In this document: piece by piece, positions 34,331 to 44,390 of the stretch
How the letters are laid out: each line of letters begins with the position of its first letter
Position numbering within the stretch: position 1 is the stretch's first letter
Assembly (NCBI GenBank): GCA_002633005.1
Contig: NMRA01001167.1
Location: forward strand, 1 to 44,390
From: Phoronis australis
Lineage: Eukaryota > Phoronida > Phoronidae
Direction of reading: 5' to 3'
DNA: 44,390 bases
Notes under the pieces: model-generated
What the model saw: only the letters and a program-made list of their open reading frames with translations
Databases searched by the model: none
Told to the model about the DNA's origin: nothing
Translations under genes and position numbers: made by a program

Positions 34331-35414
34331 TATCTTCCAATAGTGGACTTCGAATTTGTTTTCCGATGAAACCGATACATGGCTATATTTCAAACAACAT
34401 TGTTGTCGAACACCTGACTCAATCAGACATCAGGTGACGTTTGCATGTGAACCGTGAAAAGAAATTTTTGCCCAGTGCCAGTACTTTGCAAAAATTTGAA
34501 ATCGGTTTTCATTGTATGACAACATAGTGTCACTGAGTAGTGACCGACAGCGAAAATCGACACGAGAAAAAGGCGCAAGAAGTTCATGGCAACGAAATAT
34601 ACTACAAAAGGCCGACATCACAAGACGTCGTTGTTGCAGTTGCAAAGCGATCTGAGGGAAATGGAAAACTTGAATACCTTTTTGTGCAAAACAAGTGAAG
34701 AATTACCGTATCCATTTACAGCAGTCTGCCACTATCGCTCTTTTCAATAACATTAGCCTACAGCCGAAATGACTGCATCACAACTGTACGTTTCAAACGG
34801 CAGCAGATCTGTGATTTATTTTTTTGCGTACATTATTAAAAACTGCACAATGATTTGACAAAATGTGGACATTGGCAACAGCGTTAGAGGCTTCTGAAAC
34901 TGAAAAGGGCAATTCTTGCCGTCATTTGTACCGAAATTGACGAGATTTTACCGTACTTGGTCTTAGACGTGAAACAAAATCGGCTATTCATAAGAACTTC
35001 ATGTACCGTATAATTCTACGTTTAATAAGTTGAACACAGTTCTGTTACAGTACCAACGCTTTGTTCAAAGTCTGTTTCGCACGTTATCATCTCCGTGCCT
35101 TTGGCCCACTCTGTGGCAGCACAAACAATGGAAAATCATTAGTACCAGTTACCTTTTCCTAGCGTGTTTTTGAAGTTATCCTCAATACTGGAGTTATGTA
35201 TCATTCTCCTAACTATTCGGTGTCGTGTATTTAGCGTTTGAAATAAAACACGTGACTTATAAAATACGTTGCTTAATGATTTCATTACGAAAATGCTCAG
35301 AGGTAAAAAATTCAGCTTTTCTGACTGAAAGTTTCCGGGTGTTTAAAATTAAAGAGATAATTTTAAAAAACCCTGTTTAGGTAGATAAAACGAAAATCGA
35401 TTTAAGCCTTCAAC
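34331..35414. other. Intergenic DNA after the peptide precursor
   Basis: Contains the 3' UTR; the first clear AATAAA on the plus strand is at about 35241. No other gene recognised. Confidence 0.4.
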
Positions 35415-35582
35415 CAAGGAGTGTAGTAGTATAGGAGAGTTCACTTGTGAGTTCGCTGTTACCACTACTACTAGCGCCGCCAAGTNTGGGGTTGGGGTTG
35501 GGGTTAGGGCAAGGAGTGTAGTAGTATATAGGAGAGTTCACTTGTGAGTTCGCTGTTACCGCTACTACTAGCGTCGCCAAGT
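35415..35582. repeat. Duplicated contig-end sequence around the n at 35486
   Basis: 35415-35485 and 35510-35582 are nearly identical (CAAGGAGTGTAGTAGTATA... to ...CGCCAAGT), differing by a TA insertion and two substitutions. The n lies right after the left copy. Between them is a short TTGGGG/TTAGGG run. This looks like another unmerged join at a repetitive terminal sequence. Confidence 0.8.
35487..35509. repeat. Short telomere-like G-rich run
   Basis: Three TTGGGG-type units and one TTAGGG, directly beside the n and directly before the inverted-repeat end. Confidence 0.7.
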
Positions 35583-35586
35583 GGTG
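35510..35586 (+). repeat. Left terminal inverted repeat
   Basis: Pairs with 38502-38589 in inverted orientation; best conserved over its outer 33 bases. Confidence 0.65.
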
Positions 35587-35620
35587 ATTGAGCAAATGTC
35601 AACCAGGAAGCGCCAAAACA

Positions 35621-36681
35621 ATGGGGAAGGACGCATTTTGCAGTGCCATAAATTTCATGAATTCATCCACGAAAACCCCAGACGTGTCATTTTTTAGGTT
35701 TCGTAAGGATCCAGAAAGGTGAGGATTATCTGTTATTCAATAAAATGATACATTGGCATTCATTTTGTGTGTTCTAATCACGGTTGTTAGACAAGTCGAT
35801 CACAGTCCCGTTGCCACTGTTCTGTTGTCTGCAGTGTAGGCTAGGCCTACTGTACAACCGGGCTGCCGGCGGAAGGACTATGATGAACGTACGATCACAG
35901 GCGTCCTCAGCTTCTGATCGTCCCCAATAGACTACATATAATAGTACAAGCTTGTAGTATTATATGTAGTGTATTGGGGACTATCAGAAGCTGAGGACGC
36001 CTGGCGTACGATGTGATCGTCAGCTTTTTGGATACTTGCAGTCCATCAATTCCAAATCAAAATGTCACCCTTACGATCGCAGGGACAATTTTAGGAAAAC
36101 ATACCCATGCCCATGATGGCCATGAGTAATATGACTGGTGACACAGCCATGGCACAATCACAGCCACAGGGCCACTAAGTCTCATGAGTCATGAAGTTAG
36201 CGAATCTGTGGGTCTCGGTGAAAAGGTGAAAAATCCGAACATAATTTTAATGTGCCAGTTGGACCAATTAAGTTAAGCAGTGCGTCTTTGAAAACTTAAT
36301 TCTATGTGTCAACGATGCGGGGGCGCGGCCCTGTTAAAATATCCGTGGATCAATATTTGAGTTCGAGTTTTTTTTCAGTTGACACCAAAACGCTTTTGTC
36401 TCTATCACAATCAACTTGAAGTACGACAGGAATTCTGTAGTGCAGTGTACTTTAGTGTAGGCTACCAGTCTTCTGTGAACCTAGTGAGTATGAGGTTTGT
36501 TCCTGAGTCTCTCAGTCATTGATTTCTCTTCAGGTGCAAGCGCTGGGAGCTGACCTTATGAATAGAGATGCAACGTATTTGTCCAAGAACCGCAAGTTAT
36601 GCTCTCATCACTTCGAGGAGTCCATTTCATGAATGAAGAACAAGCTGGTATTGACTGCAGTGCCCGAACAATATTTGATGT
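35621..36681 (+). pseudogene. Broken THAP-domain gene
   Basis: Exon 1 (35621-35718) starts MGKDAFCSAINF and contains TPDVSFFRFRKDPE; a GTGAGG donor and a TTTCTCTTCAG acceptor lead to exon 2 (from 36534) with CKRWEL, then after a frameshift LMNRDATYLSKNRKLCSHHFEES, and after another shift FMNEEQAG..LFDVLNPPK-like sequence. This is the C2CH THAP pattern with its Trp and the C-x2-H pair (CSHH). The second zinc cysteine, expected at CSAINC, is Phe. Two frameshifts and a lost zinc ligand indicate a pseudogene, although contig-end errors could explain some shifts. The retained intron argues against a processed copy. Confidence 0.72.
35888..36010. mobile_element. Near-perfect palindromic element
   Basis: Two arms of about 60 bases meet at AAGCTT with almost no loop: CGTACG, then AGGCGTCCTCAGCTTCTGAT, CCCCAATA and ACTACATATAATA on the left, all inverted on the right. 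Only a few mismatches and a three-base indel. It is a foldback MITE or a pair of inverted solo ends, inserted in the intron of the THAP pseudogene. Confidence 0.85.
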
Positions 36682-37791
36682 CCTGAATCCACCAAAAATG
36701 AAGATGTCAGGGTTAAAAAGTTCTCCGGCAATTATATTACAGCTCTGGAATAGGCTTTTTTGCATTTCTGATTGTCGTCTCACAAAGCAAGTACTGGAAC
36801 ATCACGTGTAGAAAAGACAATTAGTCCGCAAAATCTGGTTTTCGTATTTTACTAAGGTTGATCAGATTGAAACATTTTATGAATGGTTAGCCTGTGATTT
36901 GGAGAGAGCCAAGGTGAAACTGATGGATCATTCAGAGTCTGAGTGGTGGGCTGAAATTTTGTTAAACCCAAGCTATCCGTATCATTTTGCTTCTCAATGA
37001 CAAACACCTCTGTGAGTAAATTAGTTTTCAGCTTTATTTATAACGCATTTCATTGGCGAAAAGTGCAGTTGTTTGCAAGTGAATTAATAGAGAGTGACAA
37101 GGTTGGTCAGATTTTCTTGTTGTATGTGTTGCCTGTTTTGTACGTTTTTGGAGATTGTGATTAATTTAAGCCCCAGTTGTGGCTAAGTAACAGATATGAT
37201 CTTGGTGGTCTAGCTTTAGCTTACCTGAATTATTTACTGTTATTGATATTATGAACAGTGGGTATAGAAAATAAAAATTTTAGTTTTATCATCAGTCTTT
37301 TTAATTCAGGTTTGTATGAAGTTGTGTGGCTAGTGAATATTTTGATTGCTGTTCAGCACCTCTTAATTTTTTGTCATGACATTTTGAGCTTGGACTGGTT
37401 ATGGTGGTGATATACTCAATGTGGGGGGCTCGAATTCCTGACGATGTAGACCTTTTGCTAACAAATGAGTGTGCAGACTAAAAAAAATCGGGGACCACCA
37501 CTGTGAATTGCACGTTTCCGTTTCTTTAGTGGACTTTTGTGTCGTTCAAGCCCCCGAGCCCCCTGGGTGCGCGCGTGGGAGAGTGCAATCGAGTTTACCC
37601 TATGCTGGAATGTCTAAGAAATAACGGGATGTTCTAAAATTATATTACAATTTTGTGGTAGTGATGAATTGCTTTCTTCTTCTTACATGTGTAACACCCA
37701 GTACACCAAACAATTATTCACATTGTTACCACGGTAGTATCCTGGTGCCGCATTGAATAAGGAACACATGCGAAATTGGGTGGAGGTGAAA

Positions 37792-38082
37792 CCAGCAGTG
37801 AGCTGGGAGCAACATGTTTGTCAGTGGTCAGGGGAGCAACCAAAATTTATGACAATGGGAATGGCTCAACACCCATGTGGCATACCCCATTGGTTTTTAC
37901 CTGTTTAGCACTCCTCCCATGTAACCNAATATGGCGGCGTTGCAACTCCAGCAGTGAGCTGGGAGCAACATGTTTGTCAATGGTCAGGGGAGCAACCAAA
38001 ATTTATGACAATGGGAATGGCTCAACACCCATGTGGCATACCCCATTGGTTTTTACCTGTTTAGCACTCCTCCCATGTAACC
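37792..38082. repeat. Duplicated contig-end sequence around the n at 37927
   Basis: 37792-37926 and 37948-38082 match over 135 bases at a constant offset of 156 with one visible substitution. The left copy ends exactly at the n. Same pattern as at 26068. Confidence 0.9.
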
Positions 38083-38501
38083 CCCTGGGAGATGGTCAAC
38101 ACCCATTTGGCGCCCACATGCTTTTTGCCTTGTACCCCCTTAGCTGTCACCTGTGGGGAATTACCCTCTGAACCCCCAGGAGCAAACATTCAAATTTTAT
38201 TGTCCATGGAGGTATGAACTGTTATAAGGAAAGATAATTTGCCTTGTTAAGAACTCAAACATGAAACAAAACCGTGATAGATTTTGAAGGGAGCTTCAAA
38301 AGACTAAAAACAAATACACTTTAATATTGATTAAAATACACATTTTCATTCTCATCCGATTATAAGTGGATGTTAGTTTACGTATTCTAACCATTTGCAA
38401 TCATACAGTAATTTTATTGCACGTTGAACGTCATTAAAGTATGAATTCATCAGTGTTTACATTGTTCGGACTGCGCTCCTAAGTAAGTATTGATTATTCA
38501 C

Positions 38502-38589
38502 CGCTTGGGGCGCTAGTGTTTCGACCGGTAACCATTGCGGCGAATGGTAAAATGGCGGAGTGAACTCTCCTATACTCGTACACTCCTTG
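38502..38589 (-). repeat. Right terminal inverted repeat
   Basis: Ends CACTCCTTG at 38589; inverted partner of the left end. Confidence 0.65.
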
Positions 38590-41500
38590 ATTTGACCCTG
38601 CCGTAACATAATGTACGGTAATCAGCTAATCCTTAAAGTGATAACTAGGGAAGCTTTTAAAAATACTGTAGTGTACACAAAGTAAAAATATCACACAAAA
38701 GTCACATCATAAATGTACAGATTAAGGTAAAATTCGGCAAGCCATTATATGAAGACTATCGCCAACTCTCTGCTAGGTAGCTGTGTGTTGAGTTCCGTCA
38801 GACACCGAAATTTCACACAACCCGGGTAGCTCAGCTCGTCACTTCCTCATGAAACTTATATCAACATGTAGAGCTAACGCCCGATAATGGGGGTGCATGG
38901 CAGAATCTGGTAATCAACTGTTACAGCCGTTTAGGCGAAAAAAAAAACAATCTCTTAAACGTCAGTTTTGCGTAATTCTTAGCCTTTTGCAACAAAGAAA
39001 AGTCTGCCGCCGTTTTGAAAACAGCGCGCTCGTGACACGCCCACACGCCATTTCCTAAAACTTTGCGATATTTCTCAGAATATAATGACAGCTTCGCAAC
39101 ATCAAATTTTGTTCTAAAGTTGGATTTGTTGGTATTAAAATACTAAAAACATGCAACGAAATGAACGCCAATTTTTCCGGAGTGACAAAGATTGTCTATG
39201 ATACAGCTTAAAGTGGCCTTAAAATGTCACTGAACCTGGAACAAATATTGAAATATGAATAATTAAGTACTCCAGATTGGATCAAAAATGTTATCCCTGT
39301 TTTTCAAAAAGATATGGTGATTGGTCTACAGTTTCACATAAAAGTAAATAATTACTATTTTCAGAAACCAAGGGTGTATATAATGAGTATTGCATAAAAC
39401 TGTGTCTTTATTTTTTATCCCTAGCCATAACAATTCTTGGAACGCGTCACTTGTCTGTAAAATATAAAAGTTTTTTTGAGACAACTTCAAACGTTTGTAA
39501 CCCATTTTCAAGCCTTTTTAATTTTGATACTTTCAGCAATTTTAAACTCAGATTACAGGTTCATGGGTCTGTCAAGCATACTTCTAGCCTAAGGTTGAGG
39601 GAACCGTTTTTCTTCTAATAGAAGATATGAAGACTTGGGTCATTTAAAAATGATGGATAATCTTTCTGTTGTTTAAGAGTAATTACAAAATCGTAAGGCA
39701 CCATCAAAAATGCAATTTTCCCAAAAATGGCAGTCATTTGAATTTATAACGACTTGCAACATTTCAAGGCATGAGTTAAGACTATTCAGTCACTGTGAAT
39801 TCGGAAAGTGTAATATATTTTTCGTGGTTTTACAATTGATACAAGTAGCAAAATAGTTTCATGAAATCAACTTGAAGGGATTTCGTGAAGGTTAAGAATT
39901 ACCTCACCATGCTCTTTTCCCCAAACATGTATTACCTGTTATTTCCACACATTCAGTTGTACCAAATATTACAACCCCCCATGCCAATCCCCCCTCGGGA
40001 CCTGAATAAGTAATTTAACAAAATTACTTTAAAAATAGCATGCTGTTCCTTTTCAAAGGCTTTGTTCGTTGTCTCCAATGTTGAAAGTAGGCTTTGACAA
40101 CAGATCTGCACTGGATGGGAAGATCTTGTTCGTTAGCTGCAGTCAAATGCTAAAAACCATTTTTTGTCCATTCAGGGACGGTGCAGAAGCGATGCATATC
40201 TCCTCTGTACGGTACAAGCCTTCAAACCTAAAAACCAAAGGTTACGTGAAAACTGACGTGATAGATTTCCATTTCAACGTGTAATAGATTTACAGAAGAC
40301 ATATGATAGGGAGTAAACAAATAGTCTAATGCAATGGATATTTATCACTCACGTACCCTTTGCCATTGGGATTGGATTGTAATCTTAACTCATTAACCTG
40401 TATCGAGTTGACAGCATAAACATTCAGCATTGATTGACGTAACTGTCTCTGATAAACTTTTAGAAATCATTCCAAACAATAATAATGCTATGATGTACGA
40501 AGAGATCCCGATTGCTACGTCAAGTATCGTATCACATATCACAACATACAAAGATTAACAAGACTCTGGCTGGCGACTGACTGCCGCGAAGTTGACATCG
40601 GCGAGTGCCTCAGTTAACAGGCATCGGTAGAATAATCATGGAATAATCGTTAAAATAATCACAAACCTTACCTTTGTATGAGGTCGTGCTTACTTCCTCT
40701 CATAGAAGCACCCTTTTTACGCAATCTCAGATTCAGTTGGCACAGCTGCAAGCCATTTCACCAGGTATTTAAAGGGCTCGCGAAATCGAGGCTGTTAATC
40801 TATCACCACTAGTACACGCACGCCCTCTAGTTATTGTAGATTTTCCGAATAGCCCCATTAAAAGCTAATCTTGTAAGAATTCGTGATGTTTCAGTGAATT
40901 TAGTTGCAGCCTGAAGTTGGAAAAACTCTATAATCCTATTCCCAAATAGTAAAGTACATTTGACGATTTTTGCCTATCTAAAATAACTGTCAAGGACATC
41001 GATGAAATTCGGACAGTTCCCAAAAATATGCTCACAATTCAAATGACAATAAATGCATTGATTTTTTAATTAGGCACAAGATTTGTTATTTAAACTCACA
41101 GACAGAAAATCAAAGTAAACGCATAGCTCATGGAATGATTGTTGGCTTCTGATTTACATGATTATGTATCTACGAAAACCGACTGATTGATAGATGACTT
41201 TTGACAATTATTTAGGGAAACACCGTTAGGTATCACCATTTTGTAAAATCATTGGATAGCCGTCAGAAACTTACCAGAAGGTGACCAAGGCGCGAGGAAA
41301 GAGTTCCGAAGAATGAGAACTTATGGTAAAACTTAACTAATTTGAGACATAATATGGACGACAAGTGAAATTTCATTTTATAACTCCTTCCACGGAATAT
41401 GTGTAGCACAGATTTTAATAACATTCCGTGTTCAAATTTTATTCCATGGTAGCCATCAAAAAAGTTTTGAAAAATAGCGGTCATTCACATCAATGTCAGA

Positions 41501-42589
41501 GAAGTCCTTGAAATTGAAAAGAGTAAATTTGGCAAGTTTGAAACTGAGATTTTACAGTAAAGATAACAACCTTTCAGAAAAGAATTGTCAGTACCAGTAC
41601 GTTCATGAGGGTAAAATTACGCTCAGCCTGTTAATAACAACAACAGGAAGGTTGTCAACCCTTAGACTTACCAATAACTTAGCCAAAATATAACTCAGTT
41701 GCTCTGTGATGTCACTTCTACTCCAGTTAGCTAAGTCTCCAACCAAAGAGGCCTGAGACATATTGCACGTCAAACCTGCAACAACAGAACACAGTTGACA
41801 GATTAGGCAGCAAGACACTGAGAAGCTGGACAGTCAATAGTAGCGCTGGTGTATCAGGACTCGCATACCAATCATAGATCATGTGAAACGCTTGGTAAAA
41901 GGTACTGTAACGATGGTTTTCATTGGGTGTTGGGAAAATGACACGCGACAGACCTCACATCCAACACGATCTGTGCGTTGAGACATGTACAACTAACAAG
42001 AGCAAGGCGGAGCATTGAAATGCGCCCACGACAGCACCTCAAACGGTATGCTTATACATGGGCATTTTAGTATCATAAAAATGGCAACTAGATGGTGCAG
42101 AATGTGTCACATCTGTCAGAATATAGACAGTAGCGCCGTCTCTGTAATACAACAAGTATTTGCCAACTTTTATGAAAATAAGCAAAGGAACTCCTAAAGG
42201 CTCTTTCATGCTAATGTCGACACGTTGATGTTTTGGGGAGTTGAGGTCAGTACGAACGGTTAACAGTCCTAGATCGAGCATCGGCATTGATATCAACGGT
42301 CAACTTCGGTTGAATAATCACGAATCAAATTAGAAATAAGTTTTATGTCAATTAACACATGTAAATGTTCTGAAATTGTTACATTAAAGAAAGTCTTAAC
42401 TTGCATGGGATGCATCAGCACTACCTTGCGATTACTTCGATGATGACGTCACCTACCCTTTACTTCGATGTCCGTTAACTACCGAAGCCAGCATGAACGG
42501 CTCAGTTAACTTTGTAGTTTACAATCACGCTCCACTCAGACCAGAGTTAAATCAATATGAAAAGGGCCTTAAAATACAGAGGCAAACGT
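38590..42589. other. Intergenic DNA with one dispersed repeat
   Basis: AT-rich, with no exon recognised on either strand. The open frames are short, lack similarity and lack flanking splice sites. The only structure I can support is the diverged repeat at 38795-39185. Confidence 0.4.
38795..39185 (+). repeat. Dispersed repeat, copy B
   Basis: Inverted relative to the copy at 14925-15310. Conserved blocks are spread across its whole length, for example GAAATT near the start, GGGTGCATG and AATCTG in the middle, then GTTTTGAAAACAG, CGCCATTTCCTAAA and ATTTTGTTCT. Confidence 0.6.
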
Positions 42590-43250
42590 AAAAAACAATT
42601 AAAACTAAGGGGCACAGCTATTCAATCCGATTGGTCTGAAACTAATCATCATCTGTTGCAAAGATCCTTCAAAGGATTAAGGAAATACAGCCATAGATGC
42701 CAATAGGCAAAATTGCCCCTAGGGAGCACCAGAATAGTTGAACACATCTGACAAACAACGTCAGTCAGTCTTTGCATCAGGAACACAACCGTCAATTTTC
42801 ATCCTTTGATTGGTTTGGCAGATAGAGAAGCAGATGCCAAAAACAACAAACATTTAAATGGCCACAAGGTGGCACAGAAACCATCAAACCTGTCCGAAAA
42901 TGAGGCCGTTGTCATCTCCTGATAGAAGCCTATTTGAAGAATTTCATGAAAATACAATTTCATAAATAAATTTCAAAGCCAGAGAGGCAAAGTAAAAAAC
43001 ATTTTCCACTAGGGAGCAAACTGGTATTTGTATCACTTGGACACTTATTTATCGTCGCTCTACATCTTTCAAATTTCACAAAGCTCCTTCAAAGAGAGAA
43101 CGGAAAATAAACGCAAAACAACAAAAAGCAACTAAGTGGCACAGAAAACATATCTGTCTGAAAACTGGAAGGCATTGTCGGCCACAGACGCAGAAGAGAA
43201 TCCCCACTTAAATGGGCAACACACAGTATTCAAATCTGTCCAAAAGTCAA
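42590..43250. repeat. Degenerate tandem repeat, about six units of roughly 110-150 bp
   Basis: A core like ACTAAGGGGCACAG followed about 15-20 bases later by ATCTGTCTGAAA recurs near 42602, 42713, 42860, 43008, 43131 and 43205. Between cores, CTTCAAAG..GGAAA-type blocks also recur. Units are heavily diverged. Confidence 0.5.
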
Positions 43251-44390
43251 CGATACCGGCAAGTGCTGAATGAAACACGCTCTGGTTTAGGCCTACTGCT
43301 TGTGCAAATTTCTTTAGACACGTCTAGCTAGTGAGATTGCGTGGCTCTGGCCGAAAGACGGTCTCTCCTTTGGCAAATGAACTCTGGTGACACGCACGCG
43401 CTCGCTTACTCGCAGACGAACTTCAAAACAAACGTCACGTGACAACAACATATGTGTTCGTTCAGACATTTTTCTCGCCGTGTTGCCGATCATACATGTA
43501 GATGGCACGATGTTGCACAGATTTGTACTTAAACCTGCCGTTAATCCAGACTCCACGGGAACTTTAAAAACCTTACAGACGCTATTTATAAAACTTAATG
43601 AGGATTTCAGGTACTTNTTCCTCTAAAAATCAAGCATTTCCTTGATTTCTGATGTATCATCCAAGAAAAAAAGGAAAAAAAAAACACGGAGAACGTGTCA
43701 CACAGGAAAAATTGCGAGCTTCACAGACTCAAACTCACGACCTGGCTGATAGGACGCGCGTGCTTAACCACTACACCACCGCGACTTCACTAATAAATAG
43801 AAAGTAAGAGACCTACTTGTTTATGGTCCACAACGTTTGCGCGCGAAACCTACTTCTTTTTGTAATGCTTATTACACGTTTTTTATTCTGTGCAATCGGT
43901 TCTTAACAAATTTGTTGTATTTAAAATAATCTTCAAATGCCCAAAAGACCAAATCCATTTTTCGTGTTGGCAATAATGACGGGATTGCTTTGGAAATCGT
44001 CTTAAGTTAAGGCTTGACAAAGAGAGAATTATTTAGTTTCTGAGTGATTCACTAAGGCTTCGATAAAAATTCACGTCTTACCAGCAGCTTCTGTTTTTTC
44101 ATCGTCACTAAGGTTCCATTGTCTTTAAAAAATGAAGTAAAAAATCTCCATTGCACAGTGGAGCAGACGACGGAAACGGAGTCGTAGTGCCCAGCGCCAC
44201 TGCCGGTCGCCTGGGATATCGCGGGAAAGCTTATACTTAGCCATAGTTCCGTTACGAATGCGCCGTGTTCCGAATTTGACACTTGAAATTGGATCTGAGC
44301 CCCCACCCCAAACACTAAAACTGCACACATTCAAATCTTTTTTCATCCGTATAATTTTGATTACCGGGGCAAATTAATAAACTCAACATT
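43251..44390. other. Intergenic DNA to the end of the window
   Basis: Contains an n at 43617, a SINE head listed separately, and open frames on the minus strand at 44052-44346 without similarity. No gene supported. Confidence 0.4.
43715..43790 (-). repeat. tRNA-derived SINE head
   Basis: On the minus strand, an A-box TGGTGTAGTGG (43768-43778) is followed at tRNA-like spacing by a B-box-like GGTCGTGAGTTTGAGTC (43726-43742). The B-box is imperfect and acceptor pairing is poor, so it is more likely a SINE or a tRNA pseudogene than a working tRNA. Confidence 0.55.

Larger units (their letters stand above)
35510..38589 (+). mobile_element. THAP-associated DNA transposon with terminal inverted repeats (decayed)
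   Basis: The left end (35510-35586) and the reverse complement of the right end (38502-38589) both start CAAGGAGTGTA, continue AGTATAGGAGAGTTCAC after two different bases, and later share ACTAGCGCC..CCAAG. Between them lies a broken THAP-domain gene. THAP domains are the DNA-binding module of P-element and Kolobok-type transposases, so this fits a P-like or related element. No catalytic transposase domain is recognisable, and no target-site duplication is clear. The interior includes a palindromic insertion and a contig join at 37927, so the true length is shorter than it appears. Confidence 0.6.

Noticed and set aside
37776-38171. 131-codon frame with an internal repeated protein segment
   Set aside because: The repeat is the unmerged overlap at the n at 37927, and the frame runs through the n.
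38818-38850. GGGTAGCTCAGCTCG, similar to a tRNA A-box
   Set aside because: It belongs to the diverged repeat pair and no B-box follows.
40069-40284. 71-codon plus-strand frame
   Set aside because: No similarity and no ATG at its start; not distinguishable from chance.
44052-44346. Two overlapping minus-strand frames near the window end
   Set aside because: Neither shows a recognisable domain; could be part of a first exon beyond view but cannot be supported.

Overview
This window is eukaryotic DNA from an invertebrate animal. Genes are split by GT-AG introns, intergenic space is large and AT-rich, and there are many decayed transposons. The protein families (a DOK-type PH/PTB adaptor, a C2H2 zinc-finger protein, a C18orf21/RMP24-like protein, an amidated-peptide precursor) fit a bilaterian, perhaps a marine deuterostome; the exact group cannot be fixed from sequence alone. 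Six single n characters (3235, 23529, 26068, 35486, 37927, 43617) look like contig joins or uncalled bases. At three of them (26068, 35486, 37927) the same sequence lies on both sides, which is the mark of overlapping contig ends that were never merged.

Layout. From 1 to 2071 there is mostly unannotatable DNA with two small foldbacks. From 2072 to 9095 on the plus strand I reconstruct a four-exon, 265-residue homologue of C18orf21. Its first intron carries a dead antisense LINE and a tRNA-derived SINE, and its third intron carries a 31-bp minisatellite. From 11445 to 12952 on the minus strand lies the coding exon of an eight-finger C2H2 protein. From 14188 to 15931 there is a short non-autonomous LTR element with a primer-binding-site candidate and a polypurine tract. 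It is followed by the 3' end of a second LINE (16690-17125) and a palindromic MITE (17557-17761).

From 20075 to 28283 on the minus strand is a DOK-family adaptor gene. An N-terminal exon, a PH exon, an IRS-type PTB exon and a very long disordered tail exon join in frame to about 888 residues. The PH exon appears twice only because about 1.88 kb is duplicated exactly around the n at 26068. The tail carries a clathrin-box-like motif, two DPF motifs and an NPF motif beside several YxxL/YxxM-type tyrosines, which suggests a signalling adaptor with endocytic connections. From 32656 to 34330 on the plus strand is a two-exon, 96-residue secreted precursor whose only obvious product is an FFRY-amide peptide. 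From 35510 to 38589 there is a terminal-inverted-repeat element holding a decayed THAP-domain gene. The remainder (38590-44390) holds a diverged dispersed repeat, degenerate 130-bp tandem units and a tRNA-derived SINE head.

The genes do not form a functional cluster; they are neighbouring, unrelated eukaryotic loci. The most interesting items are the DOK-like adaptor with endocytic motifs and an altered PTB pocket, the FFRY-amide precursor, and the THAP/TIR element.
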